Positions 23,856-33,111 of a stretch of DNA of 40,997 nt are shown piece after piece. Position numbers and translations under genes: made by a program. Below the pieces are notes generated by a model that made no database searches, had not been told where the DNA came from, and saw nothing but the letters and a program-made list of their open reading frames with translations. Each line of letters begins with the position of its first letter. Position 1 is the stretch's first letter. Source of the stretch: an uncultured Ignavibacteriales bacterium (GTDB lineage Bacteria > Bacteroidota > Ignavibacteria > Ignavibacteriales > Ignavibacteriaceae). The stretch spans positions 1 to 40,997 of the forward strand of contig CAIYTF010000171.1 in assembly GCA_903929035.1 (NCBI GenBank), written 5' to 3'.

Positions 23856-25004
23856 TTATAAATCTGTTTTATTCGGTATTGAAAATGAAAACTCGCTGCC
23901 GACTCCCAACCGGCTTTGTACTGAAATATTCCCTCCGTGAGCTTCTATCATTTCCTTTATCAAAATAAGTCCTAATCCAGTTCCTTTTTCCATTTCGGTT
24001 CCAAATGTGGATGTCCGGATGCCAAGGTTAAAGAGATTCTTTATTTGTGTCTCTGACATTCCAACGCCATTGTCTTTTACCGTGATTTGAATCGAATCTT
24101 TCGTTTCGTCCATCAGGATTTCGATCTTCCCGCGATTCATAGAGAATTTTATTGCATTACTAATTAGGTTCAAGAGAATAGCTCTTATCATATTTGCATC
24201 GGCATATAATTCCGCTGCTGCATTTATATTGTTAATAACCGTTATATCTTTATTTAATATATATGCACTTAGGTATCCTATTACTTCATCTGCTTTTGCC
24301 CGCGATAGAAATCTTTCAGGAGCAAACTGCATTTTCCCAAGCTGCATAATCGCCCAGTTTAACAGATTTTCTTGCAAGTTTATGTAGTTATCAACTGTAT
24401 TCTTTAATTCGCGGCTGAGTTCTTTAATTGTATTTCTATCCAGTTGTTCGATCTCTTGAGAAAAAAGAGTAGAAATTCCAACGATATTCTGGAAAGGGCT
24501 TCGCAAATCGTGTGCAATAATTGAAAAGAACTTGTCCTTTGTAGCGTTACTTAATTCAAGCCGCTTAGAGTGCTCTTTTAGTTCTTCAACAAGGTTCATC
24601 AGTTGTTTTTTCATACCGAACCTTTCAATAGCATACCGTAAAGTCCTGACAAGAAAGTGACTGGTAACCTGCCCTTTGATCAGATAATCCTGCGCGCCTT
24701 CTTTTACAGACCGGAGAGCAAGCTGCTCATCCTCATTGCTGCTCAGTATTACAATAGGAATCAAACTGCACTTTTCATACACGTAAAAAAATGTCTGAAT
24801 CCCTTGACTATCGGGCAAACCTAAATCAAGAAGAATTACATCATAGTCTTGATTATCAATTGCATTATCAACCTCAGAGACCTTTTCTATATGAAATATT
24901 TTATACCCATCATTATCAATATCGTGATCTAACAGATCGTGAATCAGCTTCACCGCGAGCGGGCTGTCCTCAATCAACAGAATATTTAATATTTTATCAG
25001 TCAT
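23856..25004 (-). CDS. receiver-histidine kinase hybrid protein 2
   Basis: 382 residues with the same architecture as the neighbouring hybrid. The receiver (about 6-125) has Glu12-Asp13, Asp60 (DVILLDLGLP) and Lys110 (YLIKGQ), followed by a coiled coil, HisKA with His165 (FFSIIAHDLRSPF) and HATPase with NLISNAIKFS, DNGVGMS and GTGLGLILIK. The receivers share GLP, EGAQDYL and RYAIER, showing tandem duplication followed by divergence. It lies downstream of cheB on the same strand, separated by 354 bases that include a hairpin-rich repeat, so it could be in the same transcript or have its own promoter. CheA is the nearest candidate phospho-donor; this is inference. Confidence 0.9.
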   Translation of the reverse strand: MTDKILNILLIEDSPLAVKLIHDLLDHDIDNDGYKIFHIEKVSEVDNAIDNQDYDVILLDLGLPDSQGIQTFFYVYEKCSLIPIVILSSNEDEQLALRSVKEGAQDYLIKGQVTSHFLVRTLRYAIERFGMKKQLMNLVEELKEHSKRLELSNATKDKFFSIIAHDLRSPFQNIVGISTLFSQEIEQLDRNTIKELSRELKNTVDNYINLQENLLNWAIMQLGKMQFAPERFLSRAKADEVIGYLSAYILNKDITVINNINAAAELYADANMIRAILLNLISNAIKFSMNRGKIEILMDETKDSIQITVKDNGVGMSETQIKNLFNLGIRTSTFGTEMEKGTGLGLILIKEMIEAHGGNISVQSRLGVGSEFSFSIPNKTDL

Positions 25005-25358
25005 TTAAATTCCTTTTCTCTATAAGTTACAAATCCTGTAACTACTCAGCCTGTTCTTGAATTTGTCCCTACGGGACTAAATTTGAATAACCGTGAGTGC
25101 TAACTCACGGAAAAGTAAGCCCAAACAAATAACGTCCCCGATAGGGGGCGAACTAACTATGCGGCATAAATTTGCCCCCTTCGGGGATAGATGCTTTTTA
25201 TCATTCTCCCGTGAGTTGTCACTCACGGTTATTCAAATTTAGTCCCTTTGGGACATAATATCCGTACCGTATATTTTCTTGATTTCAGGAGACTGAGCAG
25301 TTACCAAATCCTTAAAGGGCGTTCGCCAATAGTTAATAGTAAGTTCATAATTAACCAT
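25005..25358. other. 354-base gap between cheB and hybrid kinase 2, mostly a repeat element
   Basis: Most of the gap is the 267-base inverted-repeat element (25038-25304). The remaining bases next to cheB and next to the kinase gene are AT-rich and show no gene. Any promoter for the kinase pair would have to lie within or beside the repeat on the minus strand. Confidence 0.6.
25038..25304. repeat. 267-base hairpin-rich repeat ending GTAACTACTCAGCC
   Basis: The outer ends GTAACTACTCAG (25038-25049) and CTGAGCAGTTAC (25293-25304) are inverted. Inside, a 47-base arm at 25064-25110 is nearly perfectly complementary to 25209-25255; each arm itself contains two small hairpins (TGTCCC..GGGAC and CCGTGAGT..ACTCACGG). 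In the centre CCCCGATAGGGGGC (25136-25149) opposes GCCCCCTTCGGGG (25174-25186). There is no ORF. The left end is identical over 14 bases to the element at 14708. The design resembles REP/BIME-type or IS200/IS605-derived non-autonomous elements, but no transposase is present here. Confidence 0.75.
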
Positions 25359-26447
25359 TTACAATTTACCATTAATCAATAATTTTAACAAATCAATAAT
25401 TTGCCGCGGACTTAGAATACGGTCAACGGCACCTATTTCAATTGCCGATTTGGGCATTCCGAATACTACACAACTCTCTTCATCTTGTGCCACGGTAACA
25501 CCTCCCATATCGTGAATATTTTTTAAACCTACTGCTCCATCAGCACCCATTCCTGTAAGGATTATCCCAAGAGCAAACTTAGTGTAATATTGCGCTACAG
25601 AAGTAAACAATTCGTTAACGGACGGACAATGTTCTTTTATAACTGTTTCTTTTGACAGTAATAATCTTCCTGATTTATCTACTTTAAGGTGTGTATTCTC
25701 TCTTGGAAAATAGATGGTCCCTCCGACCGGATATTCCCCTTGCTCGGCAATTTTCACGTTTAACAAACAGCTATTATTAAGCCAATGTACAAAATCATTA
25801 ATAAAACCCTCAGCAATATGTTGAACGCAAAGAATCGGGAGAGGGAAGCTCGCGGGAAGATTTGGCAGTATCTGAGCTAATAATTGAGGACCCCCGGTAG
25901 ATGCCCCAATTGCAATAACTCGTACCGGTGTGTCTGTATTGATAAAACTTTGATTTATCGGTTTGTTATATTGTGCTGTCGGCTTCAAAGATGATCGCCT
26001 GAAAGGGCGCACCTTTGAAACTATTTTTATTCTCTGAATAAGTTCTTCCGCGACCTTCTTATACTCTTCTTCAGTACCTATTATAGGTTTTGGAAAAACA
26101 TCCACCGCACCGGCTTCGAGAAGGTTAAATATGGTCAGCTCATCACCAATGCTCTGAACAGAACTACTGATGATGAGAATCGGTAAAGGATTATTTTCCA
26201 TAATCTCTTTGGTAACTTCATAGCCGTTCATTCCGGGCATATGAAAATCAGTACAGATAACATCAGGTTTTAGGGACTGAGCCATACGATAAACTTCGTT
26301 CCCCCTCGTAGTTTCTCCTACAATTTTTATCTCGTTAGTCGAGGTAATAATCTTCCTGAGAACAGCCAATACTAATGGTGAATCGTCCGCGAGCAATACT
26401 TTAATCGGCTGACGCGCATTTAGTCCATATTCATTGTCAAACAGCAT
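25359..26447 (-). CDS. cheB: chemotaxis protein-glutamate methylesterase CheB
   Basis: 362 residues: receiver (about 14-135) with Asp21-Asp22, phospho-acceptor Asp67 (VICTDFHMPGMNG) and Lys120, a linker, then the methylesterase domain (about 173-355) with the catalytic triad Ser183 (IGASTGGP), His210 (VQHIAEGF) and Asp303 (TGMGADGA). It demethylates or deamidates receptor glutamates when phosphorylated by CheA. It follows cheA by eight bases, so co-transcription is likely. All active-site residues are present. Confidence 0.95.
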   Translation of the reverse strand: MLFDNEYGLNARQPIKVLLADDSPLVLAVLRKIITSTNEIKIVGETTRGNEVYRMAQSLKPDVICTDFHMPGMNGYEVTKEIMENNPLPILIISSSVQSIGDELTIFNLLEAGAVDVFPKPIIGTEEEYKKVAEELIQRIKIVSKVRPFRRSSLKPTAQYNKPINQSFINTDTPVRVIAIGASTGGPQLLAQILPNLPASFPLPILCVQHIAEGFINDFVHWLNNSCLLNVKIAEQGEYPVGGTIYFPRENTHLKVDKSGRLLLSKETVIKEHCPSVNELFTSVAQYYTKFALGIILTGMGADGAVGLKNIHDMGGVTVAQDEESCVVFGMPKSAIEIGAVDRILSPRQIIDLLKLLINGKL

Positions 26448-26455
26448 CTGATACT

Positions 26456-28807
26456 TTACAATAATCTGCTAATGGTTGAAAGAAGTATGGTTTGATCGAA
26501 GGCTCCTTTGGTTATGTATGCATCCGCCCCCGCGTCAAGCCCAAGTTTCTTATCTTCGTCTGAAGAAAGGGAAGTTACCAAAATGATGGGAAGTTCCGAA
26601 TATTTTCTTTCCTGTCTAATCCTTGATGTCAGCGATATTCCGTCCATATTTGGCATTTGTATATCGGAAATAATTAAATCAATATTATCTCCGGCAAATA
26701 ATTTCTGGAATCCATCAACCCCGTCAACCGCGGTTATAACTTCATATCCGGCACTTTCAAGAATCCGTTTTTCCTGAGTTCGTGTTGTAATAGAATCCTC
26801 AACTAACAAAATAACTTTTTTATCGACTTTTTCATTTTCATTGACAACCAAATGGGCAACATTGGATGCAAGTTTTCTGACTGATTTAAGCAGATCATTC
26901 GGATTCAGAATCATACAAATTTCACCTGTTCCCAGTATGGTGGAACTGGCAACATTTCTCACGCGTTTTAAGATCGAGCCAAGCGGCTTAACAATAACTT
27001 CTTGTTCATTCACGAGCGAGTCAACGAGGATTCCAAATTGTTCTCCTCCTACCATCAAGATTATACAATAAAGAGTTTCTTTTGCTGTCTTCCCGTTTCC
27101 TGTTTGGTTTGTATATGGCAATTCGAGAAGAATATCAAGGGACATTACAGAAATGGGCTGATCATTTACTAAAATGGTTTGTTTGCCTTCAATTAGAAAT
27201 ATCTGCTCAGGCGTGAGCGTGACTGTCCTTATAACACTGTCAATTGGAAGTGCAAATATCCGATTATCACTCATCGCTATCATTACCCTGAGTGTTGTCA
27301 TTGTAAGCGGGAGACTAATGGAAAAAGTACAGCCTATATTTTCTTCCGACTCAATGCTGATATTTCCCTTTAATTTTTCAACTGTTGTCTGTACTACATC
27401 CAGACCGACACCGCGGCCTGAAACATCGGTAATAATCTGAGCGGTTGAAAAACCGGGGGTGAAAATAAGTTGATAGATTTGCCGGTCGGAAAATGTTTCA
27501 AGTTCTTCTTTCGAAAACAGGTTTCTCTTTATAGCGTTCCTCTTAATTGCTTCAATCTCTATTCCTTTTCCGTCATCACTTATCTCTATTACAACATTTG
27601 ATGAAGTCTGATATGCACTTAATTTAATAGTACCTATCTCCGGTTTCCCAAGCAATTTTCGTTTCTCGGCAGTTTCAATGCCGTGGTCCAACGCGTTCCT
27701 GAGTAAATGCATTATCGGGTCTTTCATCAGCTCCAATATTTTTTTATCGGCGGTGGTATTTCCTCCGGTAACAATAAGATTCACTTGCTTATTCATTTGA
27801 GAAGATAAGTCGCGTATCATTCTTGGATAGAGATTGAAAATAGTCAATAGCGGAAGCATTCTGAGATGCTGTATTGTGTCATCCATTTGAGAGGTCACGT
27901 AATCCAGCCGCGAGTTATCGTCATATACACTATTCTGCAGTTTGGATAGGTTTGAACTCAATTTTTCTGTTCTTTCCTTCATCCTTTCATAAATATCTAT
28001 AAGATTTCTTGACCGTGTTTTCCCTATTTGACTTGAAATTTCGGACAATATACTTCGCGATAAAAACACATCGCCATTTAGCTGCTCTATAATCGGAGTC
28101 AGCTCCTCCAAATTTGATAGGCGGCCGGATATTTGTATCTTAGCTCCGGTCAATTCACCGGACAGGTTCATAAGCAAATCAAGCTTTTGAGCCGGAACAC
28201 GGATCGTGTCTATATTGAACGAAGAATAATCTGTATGGAACGTATTAGTATAGTTATTATCATTTCTCTTTGAAGAAAACTCTTTTGAAAAAGTATTATT
28301 ACTCTGTTCCGGTGCTTTATCTATAGATTTTTCCTCGGCAGTTAACAATTCAGTCTTTGAATTGAGAGGGATAAAAACGTGAGTATCGGCTGCGGGTATT
28401 TCCTCAGCCGATTCTTCCTTAGTATTAGAGAATTCTTTAGCAAATAAATTTTCAAATAATAATTTAACTTCAGGTTGTACCTGTACTCCTGTAACCGCTT
28501 CAAGTACATACGAACGAATAACATTAATCATCTCGTAAAATTTATCCATTCGTTCTTTTGAGACTATTGCTTTGGCTTTGGAAATTTCTATAATTTTTTC
28601 TTCAAATAAATGCGCGATCTTCACTATCTCGGATAGACCAAGCATTCTTGCCCCTCCCTTCATACTATGCGCGATTCGGGCAATTTCCTGAAGGAGCGAA
28701 ATGTTCTCCGGAGAATTCTCAAACCTGAGTATCAGACTGTCAATCTGCTGCAGATATTCTTCAAATTCAGCCTTAAATATCAGCCGTACTTCATCATCTT
28801 CAATCAT
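26456..28807 (-). CDS. cheA: chemotaxis histidine kinase CheA with C-terminal receiver
   Basis: 783 residues. The N-terminal Hpt domain has phospho-acceptor His47 (IARIAHSMKGGARMLG). An acidic, Ser/Asn-rich linker (about 125-205) takes the place of a P2 CheY-binding domain. Then come dimerisation, HATPase (LLRNALDHGIE, SDDGKGIE, GRGVGLDVV), a CheW-like regulatory domain (about 515-640) and a C-terminal receiver (about 664-783) with Asp715 (ISDIQMPNMDG). This CheA-receiver fusion is typical of Wsp, Frz and Tfp-type or alternative-function systems rather than flagellar ones. The own receiver may act as a phosphate sink or as the first relay step to the hybrid kinases. It follows the MCP gene by four bases. 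Confidence 0.95.
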   Translation of the reverse strand: MIEDDEVRLIFKAEFEEYLQQIDSLILRFENSPENISLLQEIARIAHSMKGGARMLGLSEIVKIAHLFEEKIIEISKAKAIVSKERMDKFYEMINVIRSYVLEAVTGVQVQPEVKLLFENLFAKEFSNTKEESAEEIPAADTHVFIPLNSKTELLTAEEKSIDKAPEQSNNTFSKEFSSKRNDNNYTNTFHTDYSSFNIDTIRVPAQKLDLLMNLSGELTGAKIQISGRLSNLEELTPIIEQLNGDVFLSRSILSEISSQIGKTRSRNLIDIYERMKERTEKLSSNLSKLQNSVYDDNSRLDYVTSQMDDTIQHLRMLPLLTIFNLYPRMIRDLSSQMNKQVNLIVTGGNTTADKKILELMKDPIMHLLRNALDHGIETAEKRKLLGKPEIGTIKLSAYQTSSNVVIEISDDGKGIEIEAIKRNAIKRNLFSKEELETFSDRQIYQLIFTPGFSTAQIITDVSGRGVGLDVVQTTVEKLKGNISIESEENIGCTFSISLPLTMTTLRVMIAMSDNRIFALPIDSVIRTVTLTPEQIFLIEGKQTILVNDQPISVMSLDILLELPYTNQTGNGKTAKETLYCIILMVGGEQFGILVDSLVNEQEVIVKPLGSILKRVRNVASSTILGTGEICMILNPNDLLKSVRKLASNVAHLVVNENEKVDKKVILLVEDSITTRTQEKRILESAGYEVITAVDGVDGFQKLFAGDNIDLIISDIQMPNMDGISLTSRIRQERKYSELPIILVTSLSSDEDKKLGLDAGADAYITKGAFDQTILLSTISRLL

Positions 28808-28811
28808 ATAG

Positions 28812-30260
28812 TTATACTATTAATTTCAGAGAAACCGATGTTTCGTTAAGTTTGTGCATACCGGCTTTTGTCTGCGAAAGACCTGCTGCAGTTTCTTTTA
28901 CACCCGAGTTTATCGCGTTCATTGCTTCAACAACCTGTTTAACCGCGGATACTTGCTGTTTCACGGTCAGTGCTGTTTGCTGGGAGACTTCATACGTGTT
29001 TTTTACGAATACATTTATTTCATTAAAGGCATCACGAGTTTGTTCGGCTGCCCGAAGACTTCTTTCGACATTTTTTGCTCCTTCTTCAGTTACCATCACC
29101 GTTGAGTTTGTGGCTTTCTGAATATCACTAACCAGCGAGCTGATACGTTCAGCAGATTTTTTACTCTGATCGGCAAGTTTTCTAATTTCCATCGCCACAA
29201 CGGTAAACCCTTTCCCGTTTTCTCCCGCCCGGGCGGCTTCAACAGCGGCATTAAAAGCCATTAGGTTTGTTTGGTTGGCTATATCGGTCACTATACCGGT
29301 GATTGAACCAATCTGACTAATTTGTTCACTCAATCTAAGTATTTGCTCGGCAACCGAACCGACTTTATCTTTAAGCTCGGACATTGTACGCATTGATTCA
29401 TCAACTGTTTTTGTTCCGCTGACAACAACTTCGGATGCCTTATTCGCGGAATTTGCCGCAGCGCGCACATATTCGGCTGATTGAGAGAAAGAAACATCAA
29501 ACTCGTTCATCGTGGAAGTGGTTTCACTCACCGAGGCTGCCTGTTGTGAAGCAATCCGCTCGTGTTCATTAATTGTTGCCGCAATTTCCGCTGATGTCGA
29601 GGCTATCGCTCCAATCGCGTCTGAAACAGTTGAAACAGTGCTTTTGGTTATTCGTACCGCGAGAAACAAACCAAGAATAATAGCAATAAAAGTGCCGCCA
29701 ACCGAGGCAAAGATAAGCATATTCTGACTGGTGCGTTGAGAATCGGTACTCACCTTAAACAATTCATCTTCTTTCGAGCTGACTCGAGCAAGTTTTTCAC
29801 GGATTTCATCCATATACTTACGGCTCTGCACGAGGTCGGCTCCTGTGATGGATTTACCGCTTTTTAATTCAATTATCAATTCCTCGCCTCGCGCCACTCT
29901 CTGTTCGGTAAGTTGTTCGATGTCTTTGATAACATCCACCACCGAAGCATTCACATTTCTCTCAAGTTCCCTGATGGTTTCTTTCATTTGTTTCTTTTCA
30001 TCTTCCGCTTTCCCTATGTATGCTTCATCCTTAGTCAGAAGGTAACCGCGTGCGAAAGATTCGAATTGATATAAGCTGGTGGAATATTTTTCAAGTAACA
30101 ATTGCATATCCATAGTATGAAGCACAGCTTCATTATCGATTTCATAAGACTTTATCTCAAAAAAGGTGACAATCGATATGAGTATCATAATAAAAAAGAT
30201 TGTTCCATACCCGAAACTTATCTTTTTCCCGATTCGCATTTTGTTCAGCCAGTTATTCAT
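28812..30260 (-). CDS. methyl-accepting chemotaxis protein
   Basis: 482 residues with two membrane segments (about 14-35 and 181-205) enclosing a helical periplasmic domain of about 140 residues resembling CHASE3/4HB ([24 protein letters not shown]). The cytoplasmic part is a long coiled coil with the conserved hairpin tip [29 protein letters not shown], where CheA and CheW dock; the window copy reads [30 protein letters not shown] in essence. No HAMP is recognisable between TM2 and the coiled coil. Gln/Glu-rich flanks could be methylated by the adjacent CheR. As the only receptor in the cluster it is its likely dedicated sensor; the ligand is unknown. Confidence 0.92.
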   Translation of the reverse strand: MNNWLNKMRIGKKISFGYGTIFFIMILISIVTFFEIKSYEIDNEAVLHTMDMQLLLEKYSTSLYQFESFARGYLLTKDEAYIGKAEDEKKQMKETIRELERNVNASVVDVIKDIEQLTEQRVARGEELIIELKSGKSITGADLVQSRKYMDEIREKLARVSSKEDELFKVSTDSQRTSQNMLIFASVGGTFIAIILGLFLAVRITKSTVSTVSDAIGAIASTSAEIAATINEHERIASQQAASVSETTSTMNEFDVSFSQSAEYVRAAANSANKASEVVVSGTKTVDESMRTMSELKDKVGSVAEQILRLSEQISQIGSITGIVTDIANQTNLMAFNAAVEAARAGENGKGFTVVAMEIRKLADQSKKSAERISSLVSDIQKATNSTVMVTEEGAKNVERSLRAAEQTRDAFNEINVFVKNTYEVSQQTALTVKQQVSAVKQVVEAMNAINSGVKETAAGLSQTKAGMHKLNETSVSLKLIV

Positions 30261-30349
30261 ATCTGTTTACTCCTATTATTTTACTAATGATTATTAAATT
30301 CTTTTTAAGTGCCGCATTTGCCGATTTGTTCATTCCCTTTATTTGTCTG

Positions 30350-31393
30350 CTAAGCGATTTCTTCGTTAACGGTTAGTTCGCCGTTTTGCATAACCTTTTC
30401 CAGATTCAGAATGCTTACCATCTGATCCCTGTATAGTATTGTTCCGATCAGGTATTCATCGCTTACAAAACGAACTGCAGCGGGCGGGTCAACTATTTCT
30501 TCTCTTTTGAAAAATCGCACATCAAATATTTCATCAATCGGAATACCGATTAATTCCTTTTGATATTGAATTATCATTACCTTTTTATTCTGTGTTTCTC
30601 TCGTTCTGGAAAGACTAAGAACCGATCTGATATCAATAAGAGTAAGTATATCTCCGCGATAATTCATTTGCCCGATTATGTGTGCCGGGCAGCAAGGCAC
30701 CGAAGAAATTTCGCTTATATTGCTGAATCCAATGACAAATTTCAGCTCGATTCCGATAAATTCATCGCTAAGTCCGATAACTGCTAAGGGAAACAACTCC
30801 GAATTATCTGATACACGAATCAGGTGAGAATAAGAAAGCGCGCGTTCTTTGAATATTATTCTCTCCTCGGGTGGTGAAGCTAATGAAAAATACCTTTCAT
30901 CAGGGAAAATTTGTTCTTTTATGTCAGCTGCTTCAACAAATTCAGCTAACTCCACATCATCTATTAGTTTCAGTATATTGTCTATATCAATAATCGTTAC
31001 TAAATTATTGCCTGCACCTGCTATACCGCGGACATTCTTCAGCGCGTATCCGCTGAGAGACAAATTTGCCTTGCTCACATCCGTGATACTTTTCTCCTCG
31101 ATTTCCTCTACGTCAATTATCTCGTTAATAATAATGCCAAATGAAGTATTTTGACTCTCGCAAATGAGTACACGATCGCTAAGCTTATATTTCATTCGCG
31201 GCCGCTTGAATCGTATATTTAGGTCCATAACCGGAACATAAACACCGCGAATATTAAATATTCCAACGATAAAATCAGGCAGTTCCTCTGTGGACGTAAG
31301 TTCAGGAAGAGGGAGAATTTCGCGGACATTTTCAACATTTATCGCGTAACGGACTCCAAATAAGCCAAATACCAGGTAATCTTTGTTCGTCAT
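30350..31393 (-). CDS. cheW: tandem CheW-domain coupling protein
   Basis: 347 residues made of two CheW (SH3-like) domains: about 1-150 (YLVFGLFGVRYAINVENVREIL, IRGVYVPVMDL) and about 195-340 (FPLAVIGLSDEFIGIELKFVIG, MNYRGDILTLIDIR). An ordinary CheW has about 150-170 residues and one domain. CheW links receptors to CheA in the signalling array; a double domain could bridge two partners or replace the two separate CheW proteins of Wsp-like systems. It lies between cheR and the MCP gene on the same strand. No membrane segment or receiver is present. Confidence 0.9.
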   Translation of the reverse strand: MTNKDYLVFGLFGVRYAINVENVREILPLPELTSTEELPDFIVGIFNIRGVYVPVMDLNIRFKRPRMKYKLSDRVLICESQNTSFGIIINEIIDVEEIEEKSITDVSKANLSLSGYALKNVRGIAGAGNNLVTIIDIDNILKLIDDVELAEFVEAADIKEQIFPDERYFSLASPPEERIIFKERALSYSHLIRVSDNSELFPLAVIGLSDEFIGIELKFVIGFSNISEISSVPCCPAHIIGQMNYRGDILTLIDIRSVLSLSRTRETQNKKVMIIQYQKELIGIPIDEIFDVRFFKREEIVDPPAAVRFVSDEYLIGTILYRDQMVSILNLEKVMQNGELTVNEEIA

Positions 31394-31414
31394 ATTTTCT
31401 CTATTCTAATAAAA

Positions 31415-32902
31415 TTATGCTTTAGTAAAATTCTTTTCAAGTTCCATAATAAGTTCGCCGATCTTAATTGCATTATATGGAAAAGCTAAATCACTTGGAG
31501 AAAGTTTTTTGAGATCTTCAATAGCCGCGGATAATAGTTTTTGCGATTTCACATTTTCGCCGCGATTAATATAAATTGCCGCCAATTCAATAGAAGCCGC
31601 GAAATAATTAGGGTTAAGATAAAGTATTTTTTTATAAAGAGTCATTGCTTGGTTTGTATCTCCTCTATCATTGGCAATCTGAGCGAGAATATAGAAAGGT
31701 TCAACCTCAAAAGGATGTGATAATTGCAATTCAGTACAAAGTTGTTCTGCCTTTAAATGCTGCCCAATATTCGCGTAGATATTTGCAGCCAAAACTTTGA
31801 GTTTAAAATCATTTTTATTAATGCTAAGATATTCCTCAATTTCTTGAATTGCTGTACGGTAATCTCCCTTTTCAATAAGCGATTTAATAACTTTTTCAGG
31901 GTCAGGTTTAGGACTTACCGGAATTTCCTTTGATGATAAAATATTACCTTTAACGGGTGCTTCCGGAATAAAGAACATTTTTTCTTCAGCAGCAGGAAAA
32001 AGTTTTGGAAGTTCCGGAATTGGAGTAGTAACAGCGGGTGAAAAAGAGGTGATGCTTTTAGTTGTCTTTTTATAAATAGCCGATTCCGGAGAAAAAATAG
32101 TTTTGAAATCGGCAGCTTTGGATTGAGAGATTTCCGCGTGCCCGCAAAGCAGGTAGCCTTCCCAAGCAATTGAATTATAAAAATTGCCGACACAATGCCG
32201 AATCATTTTTTCGTCAAAATAAATAAAAACATTTCTACAGATGATGAGATCAAACTCCAAACCAAGAGAATAGTACGATTTTGAATCCGGTTGTATCAGG
32301 TTATAATATCTGAAATCCACCATTGAGCGGATATTGCTGTTGAGCTGGTATCCTTGAAATGTATCATAAAAATACCTGTTTTTATAATATGGATTTACAG
32401 CGCGAAATGACCAAGGAGAATAAATTGCTTTTCGTGCTCGATCTAATGCTGAAGTGCAAATATCCGTGCCTATAATGTTTATATTCCAACCAGCGTGATC
32501 AGGGAGTAACTCATCGATGAGCATCGCGATCGAATATGGTTCTTCACCTGTTGAGCATCCGGCACTCCAAATTTTGATGGTTTTTGATAATTTGCCGCAG
32601 TCTATTAACTCGGGGAGAATTACATTCCTTAAGAGTGCTATTTGTCCGGAGTCCCTAAAAAAATAGGTTTCGCCTATTAGCAGTTGATTAAGTAATTCGT
32701 CCCATTCTTTTTCACTTTCCCGTGAAGAACTCAACAGGTAATGGACATATTCATCTGTATTTGTAATACGTAATTTTTTTAGTCTGGATAAAATAATTGC
32801 CTTAAGCTGGTTTTCATCACGGCTTATTTCTTTAATTCCAACTCTGTTAAGAATTATCTGTTTAAGTTTTTCTGTTAGCGAGCCTGAGAGCACAATCGTC
32901 AA
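31415..32902 (-). CDS. cheR: chemotaxis methyltransferase CheR with C-terminal TPR domain
   Basis: 495 residues. The N-terminal helical domain and SAM-dependent methyltransferase show LLIGETYFFRDSGQI, IKIWSAGCSTGEEPYSIAMLI, NIIGTDICTSALDRARKAIYSPWSFR and FDLIICRNVFIYFDEKMI. After a Pro/Ser-rich linker (about 285-335) come tetratricopeptide repeats (about 335-490; AEQLCTELQLSHPFEVEPFYILAQIAND). CheR-TPR fusions such as WspC are typical of alternative chemosensory systems. The start is a TTG at 32902 (MTIVLSGSLTEKL) with weak ribosome binding. It is the first gene of the cluster and probably transfers methyl groups to the adjacent receptor. Confidence 0.92.
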   Translation of the reverse strand: MTIVLSGSLTEKLKQIILNRVGIKEISRDENQLKAIILSRLKKLRITNTDEYVHYLLSSSRESEKEWDELLNQLLIGETYFFRDSGQIALLRNVILPELIDCGKLSKTIKIWSAGCSTGEEPYSIAMLIDELLPDHAGWNINIIGTDICTSALDRARKAIYSPWSFRAVNPYYKNRYFYDTFQGYQLNSNIRSMVDFRYYNLIQPDSKSYYSLGLEFDLIICRNVFIYFDEKMIRHCVGNFYNSIAWEGYLLCGHAEISQSKAADFKTIFSPESAIYKKTTKSITSFSPAVTTPIPELPKLFPAAEEKMFFIPEAPVKGNILSSKEIPVSPKPDPEKVIKSLIEKGDYRTAIQEIEEYLSINKNDFKLKVLAANIYANIGQHLKAEQLCTELQLSHPFEVEPFYILAQIANDRGDTNQAMTLYKKILYLNPNYFAASIELAAIYINRGENVKSQKLLSAAIEDLKKLSPSDLAFPYNAIKIGELIMELEKNFTKA

Positions 32903-33056
32903 TCCATTATTTTGCGCAAATTAATATAATACTCCGGTTAACTTAGAATATTCTTTACCATATTGGGAAATATACAAAAATATCAAGCATTGCTCAAAAA
33001 CAATTCATTAGTATAACAAGCCAGAACCAAAGAGGAATAAATATTCGACTCAATAA

Positions 33057-33097
33057 CGCGTAGCGTGGGTAAAATGATATTTCTTAACGCGCCCTAA
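33057..33097. repeat. possible degenerate remnant of the dispersed repeat, copy 3
   Basis: CGCGTAGCGTGGG, then AAAATGATATTTCTTA and GCCCTAA, line up in order with the right half of the element at 4381-4480 (CGCGTCTTCGCGTGAG, AAATGTTATTTCTTA, GCCCTAA). Only the right half is recognisable, in the gap between cheR and nadK. Confidence 0.35.
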
Positions 33098-33111
33098 GTT
33101 TCAGATAGATT

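Noticed and set aside
25038-25304. CRISPR array or riboswitch
   Set aside because: Repeats are inverted, not direct with spacers, and no riboswitch core is recognisable; the termini shared with 14708-14788 mark it as a repeat element.
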